Assembly: GCF_023228165.1 (NCBI RefSeq)
Contig: NZ_JALOBS010000010.1
Location: forward strand, 62,001-126,000
Length of the DNA stretch: 64,000 nucleotides
Origin: Methylomonas sp.
GTDB lineage: Bacteria > Pseudomonadota > Gammaproteobacteria > Methylococcales > Methylomonadaceae
Reading direction: 5' to 3'
Part shown: positions 51,938 through 61,101 of the stretch, in pieces
Numbering within the stretch: the first letter of the stretch is position 1
How the letters are laid out: the number at the start of each line of letters is the position of its first letter
The notes under the pieces: model-generated
Databases searched by the model: none
What the model was told of the DNA's origin: nothing
What the model saw: the letters and a program-made list of their open reading frames with translations, nothing else
Translations under genes and position numbers: made by a program

Positions 51938-53071
51938 TTAACGGTAAAGACTGCCGTTGTCTTCATCGGTCTCGGACAATTTCATATCGTCGTTATCGAA
52001 ATCGGCATTTTCGGCGCCGAGCTTGATCATCAAGCGAACCTCATTGCGTGAATCGGCGGCATTCAATGCGTCTTCATAGCTGATTTTGCCGGCGGTATAC
52101 AGATCGTATAAGGCCTGGTCAAAAGTTTGCATGCCGTGCTCACGGGAGTTTTTCATCAGTTCCTTTAGCTTATGCACTTCGCCTTTCCGGATCAAGTCCG
52201 AAACCAGCGGAGTGTTCAACAAAATTTCAATGGCTGGATAACGGCCTTTGCCGTCGGCGCGCTTGACTAGTTGCTGGGCGACGATGCCGCGCAAATTCAA
52301 CGACAAATCCATAAATATTTGTCTGTGCATTTCTTCCGGAAAAAAATGCAGGATCCGGTCCAATGCCTGGTTGGCATTATTTGCATGCAAGGTGCATAAA
52401 CATAAGTGACCGGTTTCGGCAAAAGTAATGGCGTGTTGCATGGTTTCCTTGGTTCTGACCTCGCCGATCAATATCACATCCGGCGCCTGACGCAAGGTGT
52501 TTTTCAAAGCCACTTCGTAAGATTCGGTATCCAGACCCACTTCACGTTGCGTGATAATGCAACCCTTATGTTGGTGTACGAACTCAATCGGGTCTTCGAT
52601 AGTAATGATATGGCCGTTGCTGTTTTCGTTGCGGTGGCGGATCAAGGCTGCCAGCGAAGTGGATTTACCGGTACCGGTTGCGCCCACAAATAAGACCAAG
52701 CCGCGTTTGTACATGATCAGTTCTTTCAGAACCGGCGGTAAATGCAGATCTTCGGACGAGGGGATATGCGTTTCGATACGGCGCAGCACCATACCCGCGG
52801 CATCGCGCTGGGTGAAGGCGCTAACCCGGAAACGTCCTAAACCTTCAACGCCCATGGCGAATTGGCATTCCTTGGTATGTTCGAACTCGTCTTTCTGGCG
52901 TTGTTCCATGATGCTGAGTACCACTTTTAACGCTTGGTCGGCGGTCAGAATGTTTTTGGATACATCCACCACCTTGCCGTCGATTTTCATGCAGGGTGGT
53001 TTGCCGGCGGTGATGAATAAATCCGATGCTTTTTTTTCCACCATTAAGGCTAATAATGCTTTGAAGTCCAT
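51938..53071 (-). CDS. pilU: Type IV pilus retraction ATPase PilU
   Basis: A 377-residue hexameric ATPase accessory to PilT. It has Walker A GATGTGKST, Walker B-region ILIGEVR, the His box (FAETGHLCLCTLHANN) and the C-terminal SREHGMQTFDQALYDLY. PilU differs from PilT by FITAGKPPCMKIDG near the N-terminus and a longer acidic C-terminal tail (ENADFDNDDMKLSETDEDNG). It follows pilT by 14 bases, good ribosome site GGAGG. Confidence 0.95.
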   Translation of the reverse strand: MDFKALLALMVEKKASDLFITAGKPPCMKIDGKVVDVSKNILTADQALKVVLSIMEQRQKDEFEHTKECQFAMGVEGLGRFRVSAFTQRDAAGMVLRRIETHIPSSEDLHLPPVLKELIMYKRGLVLFVGATGTGKSTSLAALIRHRNENSNGHIITIEDPIEFVHQHKGCIITQREVGLDTESYEVALKNTLRQAPDVILIGEVRTKETMQHAITFAETGHLCLCTLHANNANQALDRILHFFPEEMHRQIFMDLSLNLRGIVAQQLVKRADGKGRYPAIEILLNTPLVSDLIRKGEVHKLKELMKNSREHGMQTFDQALYDLYTAGKISYEDALNAADSRNEVRLMIKLGAENADFDNDDMKLSETDEDNGSLYR

Positions 53072-53085
53072 GCTGCCTCCAGAAA

Positions 53086-54123
53086 TTAACGGAACAGGTC
53101 TTTGTTGACGGCTTTCACCATGGCGGCTTTGCCGGTCACCAAGCCCTTGTCGACCAACTCTTTCAGATTCTGGTCCAGCGTCTGCATGCCGTCTTTGCGT
53201 CCGGTTTGAATGGCGGAATACATCTGCGCGACTTTGGCCTCGCGGATCAAGTTGCGGATCGCCGCTGTGCCGACCATGATTTCATGCGCGGCAATCCGGC
53301 CGCCGCCGACTTTCTTCAGCAGCGTTTGCGAGATAACCGCTTGCAAGGATTCAGACAGCATGGAACGTATCATGTCTTTTTCCGCGGCCGGGAACACGTC
53401 GATAATACGGTCTATGGTTTTAGCGGCCGAAGTGGTGTGCAAGGTACCGAATACCAAGTGGCCCGTTTCGGCGGCGGTGAGCGCCAAGCGAATGGTTTCC
53501 AAATCCCGCATCTCACCGACCAGGATGATGTCGGGGTCTTCCCGAAGCGCCGAACGTAAAGCTTCGGTAAAGCCCAAGGTGTCGCGATGGACCTCGCGCT
53601 GATTGATCAATGATTTCTGGCTTTCGTGCACAAACTCGATCGGGTCTTCCACCGTTAAAATATGCGAATAATCGTTGTTGTTGATATGGTTGATCATCGC
53701 CGCCAGCGTGGTGGACTTGCCTGAACCGGTTGGACCGGTTACCAGAATCAATCCGCGCGGTTTGTTACAAACTTCTTCAAAAAACTTGGGCGCGCCCAGT
53801 TCTTCCAAGGTTAATACTTTGGAAGGAATGGTTCTAAATACCGCGCCGGCGCCTCTGTCTTGGTTGAATGCGTTGACCCTGAAACGTGCTACGCCGGGAA
53901 GCGCAAACGAAAAGTCGGTCTCCAGAAACTCTTCGTAATCGCGGCGCTGTTTATCGTTCATGATGTCGTAAATCAGCGCATGCACTTCCTTGTGATCCAA
54001 GGCCGGAATATTGATGCGGCGGATATCGCCATCAACCCGAATCATAGGCGGTAAACCCGCAGACAAATGCAAATCCGAGGCTTTATTTTTAACGGAAAAA
54101 GTCAATAGTTCGGCGATGTCCAT
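53086..54123 (-). CDS. pilT: Type IV pilus retraction ATPase PilT
   Basis: PilT powers depolymerisation of type IV pili for twitching and DNA uptake. The 345-residue protein has the family N-terminus MDIAELLTFSVKNKASDLHLSAGLPPMIRVDGDIRRI, Walker A GPTGSGKST, Walker B-region ILVGEMRDLETI, His box AAETGHLVFGTLHTTSA and the C-terminal AIRxG-like QTGRKDGMQTLDQNL. First gene of pilT-pilU. Together with dprA further right it implies natural competence is possible. Confidence 0.97.
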   Translation of the reverse strand: MDIAELLTFSVKNKASDLHLSAGLPPMIRVDGDIRRINIPALDHKEVHALIYDIMNDKQRRDYEEFLETDFSFALPGVARFRVNAFNQDRGAGAVFRTIPSKVLTLEELGAPKFFEEVCNKPRGLILVTGPTGSGKSTTLAAMINHINNNDYSHILTVEDPIEFVHESQKSLINQREVHRDTLGFTEALRSALREDPDIILVGEMRDLETIRLALTAAETGHLVFGTLHTTSAAKTIDRIIDVFPAAEKDMIRSMLSESLQAVISQTLLKKVGGGRIAAHEIMVGTAAIRNLIREAKVAQMYSAIQTGRKDGMQTLDQNLKELVDKGLVTGKAAMVKAVNKDLFR

Positions 54124-54236
54124 GTTGGTTGTCTCAGCAATAGTGGATGTGTACGGGCAAGGATAGTACAGATTGGTAAGCGAATCGTGCCGGGTGGCTT
54201 TTAATCTGGAGCCCGAAGCGAGTTAACTGAAATTCG

Positions 54237-54578
54237 TCAATGTTGCTCTTTGAGCTCGGCGCAACGAATACATCGGTTGGCATAAGGCAGCGCCAATAGG
54301 CGTTCTTTTCTAATCGGTTCCCCGCAGGTCAGGCAAATACCATAAGTGCCTTCGTCTATTCGGGAAATGGCCTGTTTGATTTTTTCCACTTCATGGCGGG
54401 CGGCGTTGCCGAGGGCGTCTAAAACTTCGTCATTTTCCACTTCGGTGGCCTGTTCGGAAAAATCCTGCTCCAGCGGCTTATCGACATGTTTAACATCGTC
54501 GGTGATTTTGCCCAGTCGGTCATCCAGCTCTTCGAGCATGTAGATTAGATGATTGCGAACTTCTTGATATTCTTTCAT
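54237..54578 (-). CDS. DksA/TraR-type C4 zinc finger protein
   Basis: A 113-residue protein with a helical coiled-coil N-terminal half (VRNHLIYMLEELDDRLGKI) and a C-terminal four-Cys zinc finger CLTCGEPIRKERLLALPYANRCIRC. It is shorter than DksA (about 150 residues), and the coiled-coil tip is not the canonical DxxDxA of DksA, so it is probably one of the DksA-like paralogues that act on RNA polymerase or other targets, not DksA itself. Confidence 0.85.
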   Translation of the reverse strand: MKEYQEVRNHLIYMLEELDDRLGKITDDVKHVDKPLEQDFSEQATEVENDEVLDALGNAARHEVEKIKQAISRIDEGTYGICLTCGEPIRKERLLALPYANRCIRCAELKEQH

Positions 54579-54764
54579 TTGAGTCTCCGCAGGCTAGCTG
54601 CATTGGATGGTGGCCAGTCTAAAAGGCCGGCCGAGGTGTTATCTTCTTATACAATGAACCGGCAAGCTGTGCAATAACGCCGCTCGATGGCGCTAATAAA
54701 GCTTAAAGCACTTAACACTTTGGCAGGCTATACTGAGCCGACTAGTTAATTTGCGGAGCAGGGG

Positions 54765-55994
54765 ATGAAAAAAATACACGTCGAAAATCCGGTCGTTGAA
54801 ATCGATGGCGATGAGATGACCCGCATCATCTGGCATTTCATTAAGGATCAGTTGATTTTGCCTTATTTGGATTTAACTATCGACTATTACGATTTGAGCA
54901 TTGAGCAGCGCGACGCCACGGATGACCAAATCACGATAGATGCCGCAAATGCGATCAAACGGCATGGCGTCGGCATCAAATGCGCCACGATTACGCCGGA
55001 CGAGACCAGGGTGGCGGAGTTTGGCCTGAAAAAAATGTACAAGTCTCCCAATGGCACCATTAGAAATATTCTGGATGGCACGGTGTTTCGAGAGCCCATA
55101 ATTTGCCAAAATGTACCGAGGCTGGTGCCGAACTGGACCCAGCCTATTTGCATTGGTCGCCATGCTTTTGGCGACCAATATCGGGCTACGGACTTTGTCA
55201 CCCAGGGGCAGGGTACCTTGCGCATCAGTTTTACGCCGGATGACGGCGGGGTTGAGCAAGCGTTTGAGGTATACCATTTCGAGGGGGACGGCGTGGCACT
55301 GGCCATGTACAACACGGACGCTTCTATCGCCGGATTTGCCCACAGCTGCTTCAACGTGGCATTAGATAGGGGCTGGCCGCTTTATTTGTCAACCAAAAAT
55401 ACCATCTTGAAAAAGTACGATGGCCGGTTTAAAGATATCTTCGAAGCCATTTATCAGGCGGAATATAAACATCGATTTACGGCCAAAGGCATTGTTTATG
55501 AGCACAAGCTGATCGATGATATGGTGGCATCGGCCCTGAAGTGGAGTGGCGCTTTCGTCTGGGCGTGCAAGAATTACGATGGCGATGTGCAGTCCGATAC
55601 CGTGGCGCAGGGTTTTGGTTCATTGGGGTTAATGACCTCGGTACTGGTCACTCCGGACGGAAAAGTGATGGAAGCTGAAGCGGCGCACGGCACCGTCACT
55701 CGTCATTATCGTCTGCATCAGCAGGGCAAAAAAACCTCGACAAATCCTATCGCTTCAATTTTTGCCTGGAGCCGAGGGCTGGCATTTCGCGGCAAGCTGG
55801 ATGGCAATGCCGAGTTGATACGGTTTTGCGAAACTTTGGAAAAAGTCTGTGTCGACACGGTGGAGGCCGGCAAAATGACCAAGGATCTGGCGTTGTGTAT
55901 CTACGGCGACGATTTGAACGAGTCGCATTATTTGAGTACCGAGGCATTTTTGGAAGCCCTGCGAGCCAATCTCGAGAAGAGCCTGCATGTCTAA
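54765..55994 (+). CDS. icd: NADP-dependent isocitrate dehydrogenase, eukaryotic (dimeric IDH1/2) type
   Basis: Converts isocitrate to 2-oxoglutarate and CO2 with NADP+ in the TCA cycle. The 409-residue protein belongs to the subfamily II shared with mitochondrial/cytosolic IDH, not the E. coli type: VVEIDGDEMTRIIWHFIKD, CATITPDETRVAEFGLKKMYKSPNGTIRNILDGTVFREPI, and the NADP/substrate region VWACKNYDGDVQSD, GLMTSVLVTPDGK and EAAHGTVTRHYR. It is expressed alone, with GGAG 8 bases before the ATG. Confidence 0.95.
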   Translation: MKKIHVENPVVEIDGDEMTRIIWHFIKDQLILPYLDLTIDYYDLSIEQRDATDDQITIDAANAIKRHGVGIKCATITPDETRVAEFGLKKMYKSPNGTIRNILDGTVFREPIICQNVPRLVPNWTQPICIGRHAFGDQYRATDFVTQGQGTLRISFTPDDGGVEQAFEVYHFEGDGVALAMYNTDASIAGFAHSCFNVALDRGWPLYLSTKNTILKKYDGRFKDIFEAIYQAEYKHRFTAKGIVYEHKLIDDMVASALKWSGAFVWACKNYDGDVQSDTVAQGFGSLGLMTSVLVTPDGKVMEAEAAHGTVTRHYRLHQQGKKTSTNPIASIFAWSRGLAFRGKLDGNAELIRFCETLEKVCVDTVEAGKMTKDLALCIYGDDLNESHYLSTEAFLEALRANLEKSLHV

Positions 55995-56062
55995 ATGTGC
56001 GGAGCGAGATTAGATCTTTGAAATAACTTGGTAACTAACGGATTTTAAAATAAATGGTGTAG

Positions 56063-56080
56063 CATTTAATATATTAAATG
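56063..56080. promoter_or_regulatory. Perfect 18-base AT-rich palindrome upstream of gmd
   Basis: CATTTAATATATTAAATG is a perfect palindrome about 90 bases upstream of the gmd start codon. It could be a regulator binding site for the gmd-fcl operon. No known consensus is claimed. Confidence 0.4.
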
Positions 56081-56090
56081 TGTGTGTAAT

Positions 56091-56131
56091 AACACCTTTC
56101 AAGATGCCGGCTCCAGTTGGCGGTGTTTTTT
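56091..56131 (+). terminator. Possible terminator after icd
   Basis: AACACC and GGTGTT arms with an inner GCC/GGC pairing, followed by TTTT. It would end the icd transcript, or attenuate the gmd transcript if the promoter lies upstream. Confidence 0.4.
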
Positions 56132-56168
56132 AGTTGGATTATTTGAATTTAACCCTATAGGAGTTGAT

Positions 56169-57290
56169 ATGGAAAAGCGGGTTGCCCTGATCACAGGGAT
56201 CACCGGTCAGGATGGTTCGTATCTGGCGGAGTTTTTGTTGGAAAAAGGCTATGAAGTACATGGCATCAAACGGCGGGCGTCGCTATTTAATACCGAACGC
56301 GTTGACCACATTTACCAGGATCCGCATGTCAAAAACCCTAAGTTTTATCTGCATTACGGCGACTTAACCGATAGCTCCAATTTAACCCGTATCCTTAAAG
56401 AAACCAATCCTAGCGAAGTCTATAATCTCGGCGCCATGAGTCATGTGGCGGTGTCGTTCGAGTCGCCGGAATATACCGCCGATGTGGATGCGATCGGCAC
56501 ATTGCGGATTCTTGAAGCCATGCGATTTTTAGGTATGGAAAAAACCGCACGTTTCTATCAGGCCTCCACCTCCGAGCTATACGGCTTGGTTCAGGAAATT
56601 CCACAAAAAGAAACCACCCCGTTTTATCCGCGTTCACCGTATGCGGTGGCCAAGCTTTATGCTTACTGGATCACCGTTAACTACCGCGAAGCATACGGGA
56701 TGTATGCCTGCAACGGCATTTTGTTTAACCACGAGTCGCCGCGCCGGGGTGAAACCTTTGTGACCCGCAAAATCACTCGAGGCCTGAGCAATATTGCCAT
56801 GGGCCTGGAGCAGTGTTTATTCATGGGGAATATGGACTCGCTACGCGATTGGGGGCATGCAAAGGATTATGTGCGCATGCAATGGATGATGTTGCAGCAG
56901 GAACAACCGGAAGATTTTGTCATTGCTACCGGGGTGCAGTATTCGGTGCGCCAATTTATAGAAATGGCGGCTAAGGAACTGGGTATCACGCTGCGCTGGG
57001 AAGGCAAGGGTGTAGACGAAAAAGGCTATATAGCAGCCATAAGCGGTGGTAAGGCTCCAAAAGCCGTAGTCGGTCAACAAATCGTGGCTATCGACCCGCG
57101 TTATTTCCGACCGGCCGAAGTGGAAACCTTGTTGGGTGATCCAAGCAATGCCAAGGAAAAACTGGGTTGGGTGCCGCAAATTACGCTACAGGAAATGGTC
57201 GGCGAAATGGTAGCTTATGATTTGCAGCAAGCACAAAAACATGCGCTGTTGCAGAATCAGGGTTACAGCGTGGCAGTTAGTAAGGAATAA
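56169..57290 (+). CDS. gmd: GDP-mannose 4,6-dehydratase
   Basis: First step from GDP-mannose to GDP-L-fucose. From ATG 56169 the protein is 373 residues, the same as E. coli Gmd, and starts with the NADP motif VALITGITGQDGSYLAEFLLEKGYEVHGIKRR. The SDR catalytic residues are present in STSELYGLVQE and SPYAVAKLYAYW (Tyr and Lys). The loop reads YNLGAMSHVAVSF instead of the commoner NLAAQSHVxVSF, a mild variation. Start chosen over an upstream ATG at 56082 because the conserved N-terminus begins at MEKR, 7 bases after GGAG. Co-transcribed with fcl (4-base gap). Confidence 0.96.
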   Translation: MEKRVALITGITGQDGSYLAEFLLEKGYEVHGIKRRASLFNTERVDHIYQDPHVKNPKFYLHYGDLTDSSNLTRILKETNPSEVYNLGAMSHVAVSFESPEYTADVDAIGTLRILEAMRFLGMEKTARFYQASTSELYGLVQEIPQKETTPFYPRSPYAVAKLYAYWITVNYREAYGMYACNGILFNHESPRRGETFVTRKITRGLSNIAMGLEQCLFMGNMDSLRDWGHAKDYVRMQWMMLQQEQPEDFVIATGVQYSVRQFIEMAAKELGITLRWEGKGVDEKGYIAAISGGKAPKAVVGQQIVAIDPRYFRPAEVETLLGDPSNAKEKLGWVPQITLQEMVGEMVAYDLQQAQKHALLQNQGYSVAVSKE

Positions 57291-57294
57291 GCTC

Positions 57295-58263
57295 ATGGCA
57301 GACAAGAAAATTTATCTGGCCGGACATCGCGGTATGGTGGGGTCGGCCATCTTGCGGCAACTACAGGCGGCGGGGCACGGTAATATTGTGGTGCGCACGC
57401 ATGCCGAACTAAATTTGACCGATCAATCGGCTGTACGTGAATTTATGCAAAGCCAGAAACCGGATCAGATAATTCTGGCTGCGGCTAAAGTGGGCGGGAT
57501 TCATGCTAATAATGTGTATCCGGCCGAATTTATTTATCAAAACCTGATGGTGGAAGCTAACATTATTCATCAGGCCTGGGCGGCGGGTTGTCGGGAATTG
57601 TTGTTTTTGGGGAGTTCCTGCATTTACCCTAAGTTTGCCGAGCAACCCATGCAAGAGGCGGCCTTATTGACAGGCATTTTGGAGTCGACGAATGAGCCGT
57701 ATGCGATTGCTAAAATTGCCGGCATTAAGTTATGCGAGTCCTATAACCGCCAATACGGCACCGATTACCGTTCAGTCATGCCGACTAACCTATACGGCGA
57801 AAACGATAATTTTCATCTGGAAAATAGTCACGTCATACCGGCCATGATACGCAAGCTTCATGATGCCAAAATGGCGCATGCGCCAGTCGTTACCCTATGG
57901 GGAACCGGTGCGGCGATGCGCGAATTTTTGCACGTGGATGATATGGCTGCTGCAAGTTTACATGTTTTGAATCTGGATACGTCGGCATACCAAGCGGCAA
58001 CTGAGCCAATGTTGTCGCATTTGAATGTCGGCACCGGCAAGGATGTCACCATTCGCGAGTTGGCTGAAACGATCCAAAAGGTGGTGGGTTTCGCCGGCGA
58101 TATTATCTGGGATAGTTCCAAACCCGATGGTACGCCACGCAAGCTGATGGATAACGGTAAATTGCGCTCCTTGGGTTGGCGGCCCACTATCGATTTGGAA
58201 GCGGGGTTAAAATCCACCTATCAATGGTTTATTCAGCATCAGGCGGAATTTAAAAGTCAGTAA
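57295..58263 (+). CDS. fcl: GDP-L-fucose synthase
   Basis: Epimerises and reduces GDP-4-keto-6-deoxymannose to GDP-L-fucose. The 322-residue protein from ATG 57295 begins KKIYLAGHRGMVGSAILRQL (NADP motif) and has LGSSCIYPKFAEQPMQE, EPYAIAKIAGIKLCESYN (Tyr/Lys pair) and TNLYGENDNFHLENSHVIPA. Preceded by AAGGAATAAG as ribosome site. With gmd it provides fucose for polysaccharide or lipopolysaccharide; no glycosyltransferases are adjacent. Confidence 0.96.
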   Translation: MADKKIYLAGHRGMVGSAILRQLQAAGHGNIVVRTHAELNLTDQSAVREFMQSQKPDQIILAAAKVGGIHANNVYPAEFIYQNLMVEANIIHQAWAAGCRELLFLGSSCIYPKFAEQPMQEAALLTGILESTNEPYAIAKIAGIKLCESYNRQYGTDYRSVMPTNLYGENDNFHLENSHVIPAMIRKLHDAKMAHAPVVTLWGTGAAMREFLHVDDMAAASLHVLNLDTSAYQAATEPMLSHLNVGTGKDVTIRELAETIQKVVGFAGDIIWDSSKPDGTPRKLMDNGKLRSLGWRPTIDLEAGLKSTYQWFIQHQAEFKSQ

Positions 58264-58322
58264 TTGCTTTAAGCGGATTTCCGTTGGAATGCTGGAGTTT
58301 GAGCGTCATCAATAGGGCAAGT

Positions 58323-58341
58323 AAAACCCGTAGCGGGTTTT
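58323..58341 (+). terminator. Hairpin terminator after gmd-fcl
   Basis: AAAACCCG/CGGGTTTT with a TAG loop, 60 bases after the fcl stop; the stem ends in TTTT. A short but perfect stem. Confidence 0.55.
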
Positions 58342-58411
58342 GGCTGGATTTATGGCTGAATTCATCTAAACTTTGCTCTCACACAGACTTCTAGCTGGCA
58401 GGAATAACTAT

Positions 58412-59455
58412 ATGGCTTTACGTATATTGCTGGGATTGTTGGTTCCCTTGCTTTTTAGCGCTTTTGTTTGGGCGGATTCGCTGCGAATCAATCCCAATCA
58501 TCCTGATCAATATACGGTGGTTAAGGGTGATACTTTATGGGACATTTCCGGTAAATTTCTTGAGCACCCCTGGCAGTGGCCGCAGCTGTGGCATAACAAT
58601 CCGCAGATCAAAAATCCGCACTGGATTTATCCGGGCGACACGTTGTATTTTTCGTATGTTAACGGTGAGCCGCATCTGAGTCTGAATCCGGTCGATTCCG
58701 GGTATAGCGATGTACCCAACTTGACACCGCATATCCGTGAGTCGCCGATCGAGCAAGCCATCCCCATGATACCCAGCGATGCGATCGCCCAGTTTTTGAG
58801 TTCGCCTAAAGTGGTTTCCGCTGACGAGCTGCCCGAGGCGCCTTATGTGCTTGAAATTGCCGATGAGCATTTGGTGGCCGGAGCCGGGGATCGGGTTTAT
58901 GTGCGGGCGATTGAGAATCCGGAAGGGCTGGAATACACCATTTACCGGCAGGGCAAGCCGTATGTCAGTCCGGATACGCAGGAGATACTCGGCTACGAAG
59001 CTGAATATATCGCCGATACACTATTGGAAAGCCCGGGCGATCCGGCAACTTTGCGTATCACTAAATCCGATAGCGAAGTGCGCCGCGGTGACCGGTTGAT
59101 GTTGAGCGCCGCGGGAGAGATGGCCCTAAATTATTTTCCTCGGCCGCCAGAACAGCGTGTGGCGGGTAGTATTATTCGGGTCATGGGTGGCGTTACCCAG
59201 ATTGGGCAACGCGATATTGTGGTGATCGATAAAGGAATCCAGGATGGCTTGGAAGTAGGCCATACTCTGGATATCTACAGAAGAGGCCGCGTTGTCATCG
59301 ACAGGATGCAATCCGATGAAGCGGTGCCGGTTAAATTGCCGGATGAATTGGCGGGGGTTTTGATGGTGTTTCGTCCTTTTGAACGGGTGAGTTATGCTCT
59401 GGTGATGAAAGCCACCTCCGCCATACATACCTTGGATAGGGTGCAAACGCCTTAA
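58412..59455 (+). CDS. Secreted LysM-domain protein
   Basis: A 347-residue exported protein with a signal peptide cleaved near VWA-DS and, immediately after, one LysM domain (YTVVKGDTLWDISGKFLEHP...IYPGDTLYF) that binds peptidoglycan. The remainder (about 130-347) is a beta-rich domain seen in the conserved LysM proteins encoded before dprA in gammaproteobacteria. Start at ATG 58412 after GCAGGAATA; the upstream ATG at 58373 gives no better N-terminus. Role is probably cell-wall related and unproved. Confidence 0.9.
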   Translation: MALRILLGLLVPLLFSAFVWADSLRINPNHPDQYTVVKGDTLWDISGKFLEHPWQWPQLWHNNPQIKNPHWIYPGDTLYFSYVNGEPHLSLNPVDSGYSDVPNLTPHIRESPIEQAIPMIPSDAIAQFLSSPKVVSADELPEAPYVLEIADEHLVAGAGDRVYVRAIENPEGLEYTIYRQGKPYVSPDTQEILGYEAEYIADTLLESPGDPATLRITKSDSEVRRGDRLMLSAAGEMALNYFPRPPEQRVAGSIIRVMGGVTQIGQRDIVVIDKGIQDGLEVGHTLDIYRRGRVVIDRMQSDEAVPVKLPDELAGVLMVFRPFERVSYALVMKATSAIHTLDRVQTP

Positions 59456-59461
59456 CATACC

Positions 59462-59488
59462 AACTCCCGCCGATTTTCGGTGGGAGTT
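59462..59488 (+). promoter_or_regulatory. Stable hairpin covering the dprA ribosome-binding site
   Basis: An 11-base-pair stem (one G-T pair) with an ATTTT loop; the GGGAG in its 3' arm (59482-59486) is the only Shine-Dalgarno-like sequence for the TTG start at 59494. No T-run follows. It may be a terminator for the LysM gene, or hold down dprA translation. Confidence 0.5.
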
Positions 59489-59493
59489 TACTA

Positions 59494-60609
59494 TTGGCTG
59501 TAATCCATTTATTGTCAAAAAAACTGAATTCTCATATCAAATCATGGCTGGCCCTGGCTCGAATCCCCGGTGTCGGGCCCGTTGCTGTTCAGCGTTTGCT
59601 GGCGGCTTTACCGGTTGAGCAAATCTTTAAAGCATCTCGAACCACTTTGCAGGGGGCGGGGTTTAGCGAAAAACTCGTTGCGGCGCTGCAAAATCCACCC
59701 TGGGAATTAGTAGAGCAGGATTTAGTCTGGCTTGAACAGCCCGAAAATGCCGCCATCACGATTGAAGATGCCGATTACCCGGAACAACTAAAGGAAATTA
59801 CCGATCCGCCGCCGATATTGTTTGTTAAAGGGCAGTCGGACATCCTGCATCGGCCGCAAATTGCCATGGTCGGTAGTCGCAATCCATCCAATATAGGCGT
59901 AAAAATTGCCATCGAGTTTGCCCAGGCGCTGGCCGAGGCGGGGTTTGTGATTACCAGCGGCATGGCTTTGGGTATCGACGCCGCCAGCCATCGGGGGGCA
60001 TTGAATGCGGGAGGGCTTACTATTGCGGTGGCCGGTACCGGTTTGGATCGCGTGTATCCAGCCTGTCATAAACAGTTGGCGACGGACATTGTGGCTAATG
60101 GCGCGTTGGTTTCCGAATTTCCGCCGGGTACAAAAGCCAAGACCGGGCACTTTCCCAGGCGTAATCGAATTATCAGTGGCTTATGCCAAGGTTTGTTGGT
60201 GGTGGAAGCGGCCCAGCAAAGCGGATCGTTAATTACCGCGCGAATGGCCTTGGAGCAGAACCGTGAAGTGTTTGCCATTCCCGGTTCGATTCATAATCCA
60301 TTGGCGCGCGGTTGTAATGCTTTAATCAGGCAAGGCGCTAAATTAGTCGAAACGGCCGAGGATATTTTTGAAGAATTAGGCCAATACAATCAAGTATATA
60401 AGTCGATTGGCGCACAAATACATCAGACGGCGCTTGACCTGGAGCAGCAAAATCTATTGAAATTGATTCCGTACAGCCCAATAACGGTTGACAATCTGGT
60501 CCAGGATAGTGGTTATTCGGTGGAGACTGTTTCATCGATGCTACTGGTTCTGGAACTGCAAGGCTACATTGCCGCGGCCGCCGGCGGTAGCTATTACCGA
60601 ACCCAATAA
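59494..60609 (+). CDS. dprA: DNA-processing protein DprA (Smf)
   Basis: DprA binds incoming single-stranded DNA and loads RecA during natural transformation. The 371-residue protein has an N-terminal helix-hairpin-helix region (LALARIPGVGPVAVQRLLAAL), the Rossmann-fold core with the GSR motif (MVGSRNPSNIGVKIA), GMALGIDAASHRGAL, SEFPPGTKAKTGHFPRRNRIISGL, and a C-terminal winged-helix domain. The start is a TTG at 59494, since no in-frame ATG exists near the conserved N-terminus. Part of lysM-dprA-smg-topA. Confidence 0.95.
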   Translation: MAVIHLLSKKLNSHIKSWLALARIPGVGPVAVQRLLAALPVEQIFKASRTTLQGAGFSEKLVAALQNPPWELVEQDLVWLEQPENAAITIEDADYPEQLKEITDPPPILFVKGQSDILHRPQIAMVGSRNPSNIGVKIAIEFAQALAEAGFVITSGMALGIDAASHRGALNAGGLTIAVAGTGLDRVYPACHKQLATDIVANGALVSEFPPGTKAKTGHFPRRNRIISGLCQGLLVVEAAQQSGSLITARMALEQNREVFAIPGSIHNPLARGCNALIRQGAKLVETAEDIFEELGQYNQVYKSIGAQIHQTALDLEQQNLLKLIPYSPITVDNLVQDSGYSVETVSSMLLVLELQGYIAAAAGGSYYRTQ

Positions 60610-60617
60610 AGGCTCTA

Positions 60618-61085
60618 ATGAAAGAAGATATTTTTGATGTGCTGATCTATCTGTTTGAAAACTATCTGGATGGTGATAGCGATAATTATCCCGATACCGA
60701 TGCGATTGCCAGTGAGTTACTGGATGCCGGTTTTCAGCAGCCTGATGTGAGTAAAGCCTTTGATTGGCTGGAATCCTTGGCGGAAATTGAAAGCATAACG
60801 CCTGCCGTGACATCTTCATTCCGGATATTCAGCAGTCAGGAAGAATCGGTGTTTGATCTGGAATGCCGCGATTTTTTAATGTTTCTTGAACATGCCGGCA
60901 TTTTGACGGCGGCCAACCGGGAAATTGCCATCGATCGGGCCATGGCTTTGAAAGATGAAGATATTACCTTGGATAAACTGAAGTGGATCGTATTGATGGT
61001 GTTGTTAAGTCAACCCGGTGATAGCGCGGCCTTTTCCCGCATGGAAGATATCGTTTACGACTTGATACCCACTTCTTTACATTGA
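60618..61085 (+). CDS. smg: Smg protein (DUF494)
   Basis: A 155-residue acidic protein of the Smg family, starting KEDIFDVLIYLFENYLDGDS and encoded after dprA in most gammaproteobacteria. No biochemical function is established; it is predicted helical. It begins 8 bases after the dprA stop. Confidence 0.93.
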   Translation: MKEDIFDVLIYLFENYLDGDSDNYPDTDAIASELLDAGFQQPDVSKAFDWLESLAEIESITPAVTSSFRIFSSQEESVFDLECRDFLMFLEHAGILTAANREIAIDRAMALKDEDITLDKLKWIVLMVLLSQPGDSAAFSRMEDIVYDLIPTSLH

Positions 61086-61101
61086 TTTTCATACGGATAG
61101 C

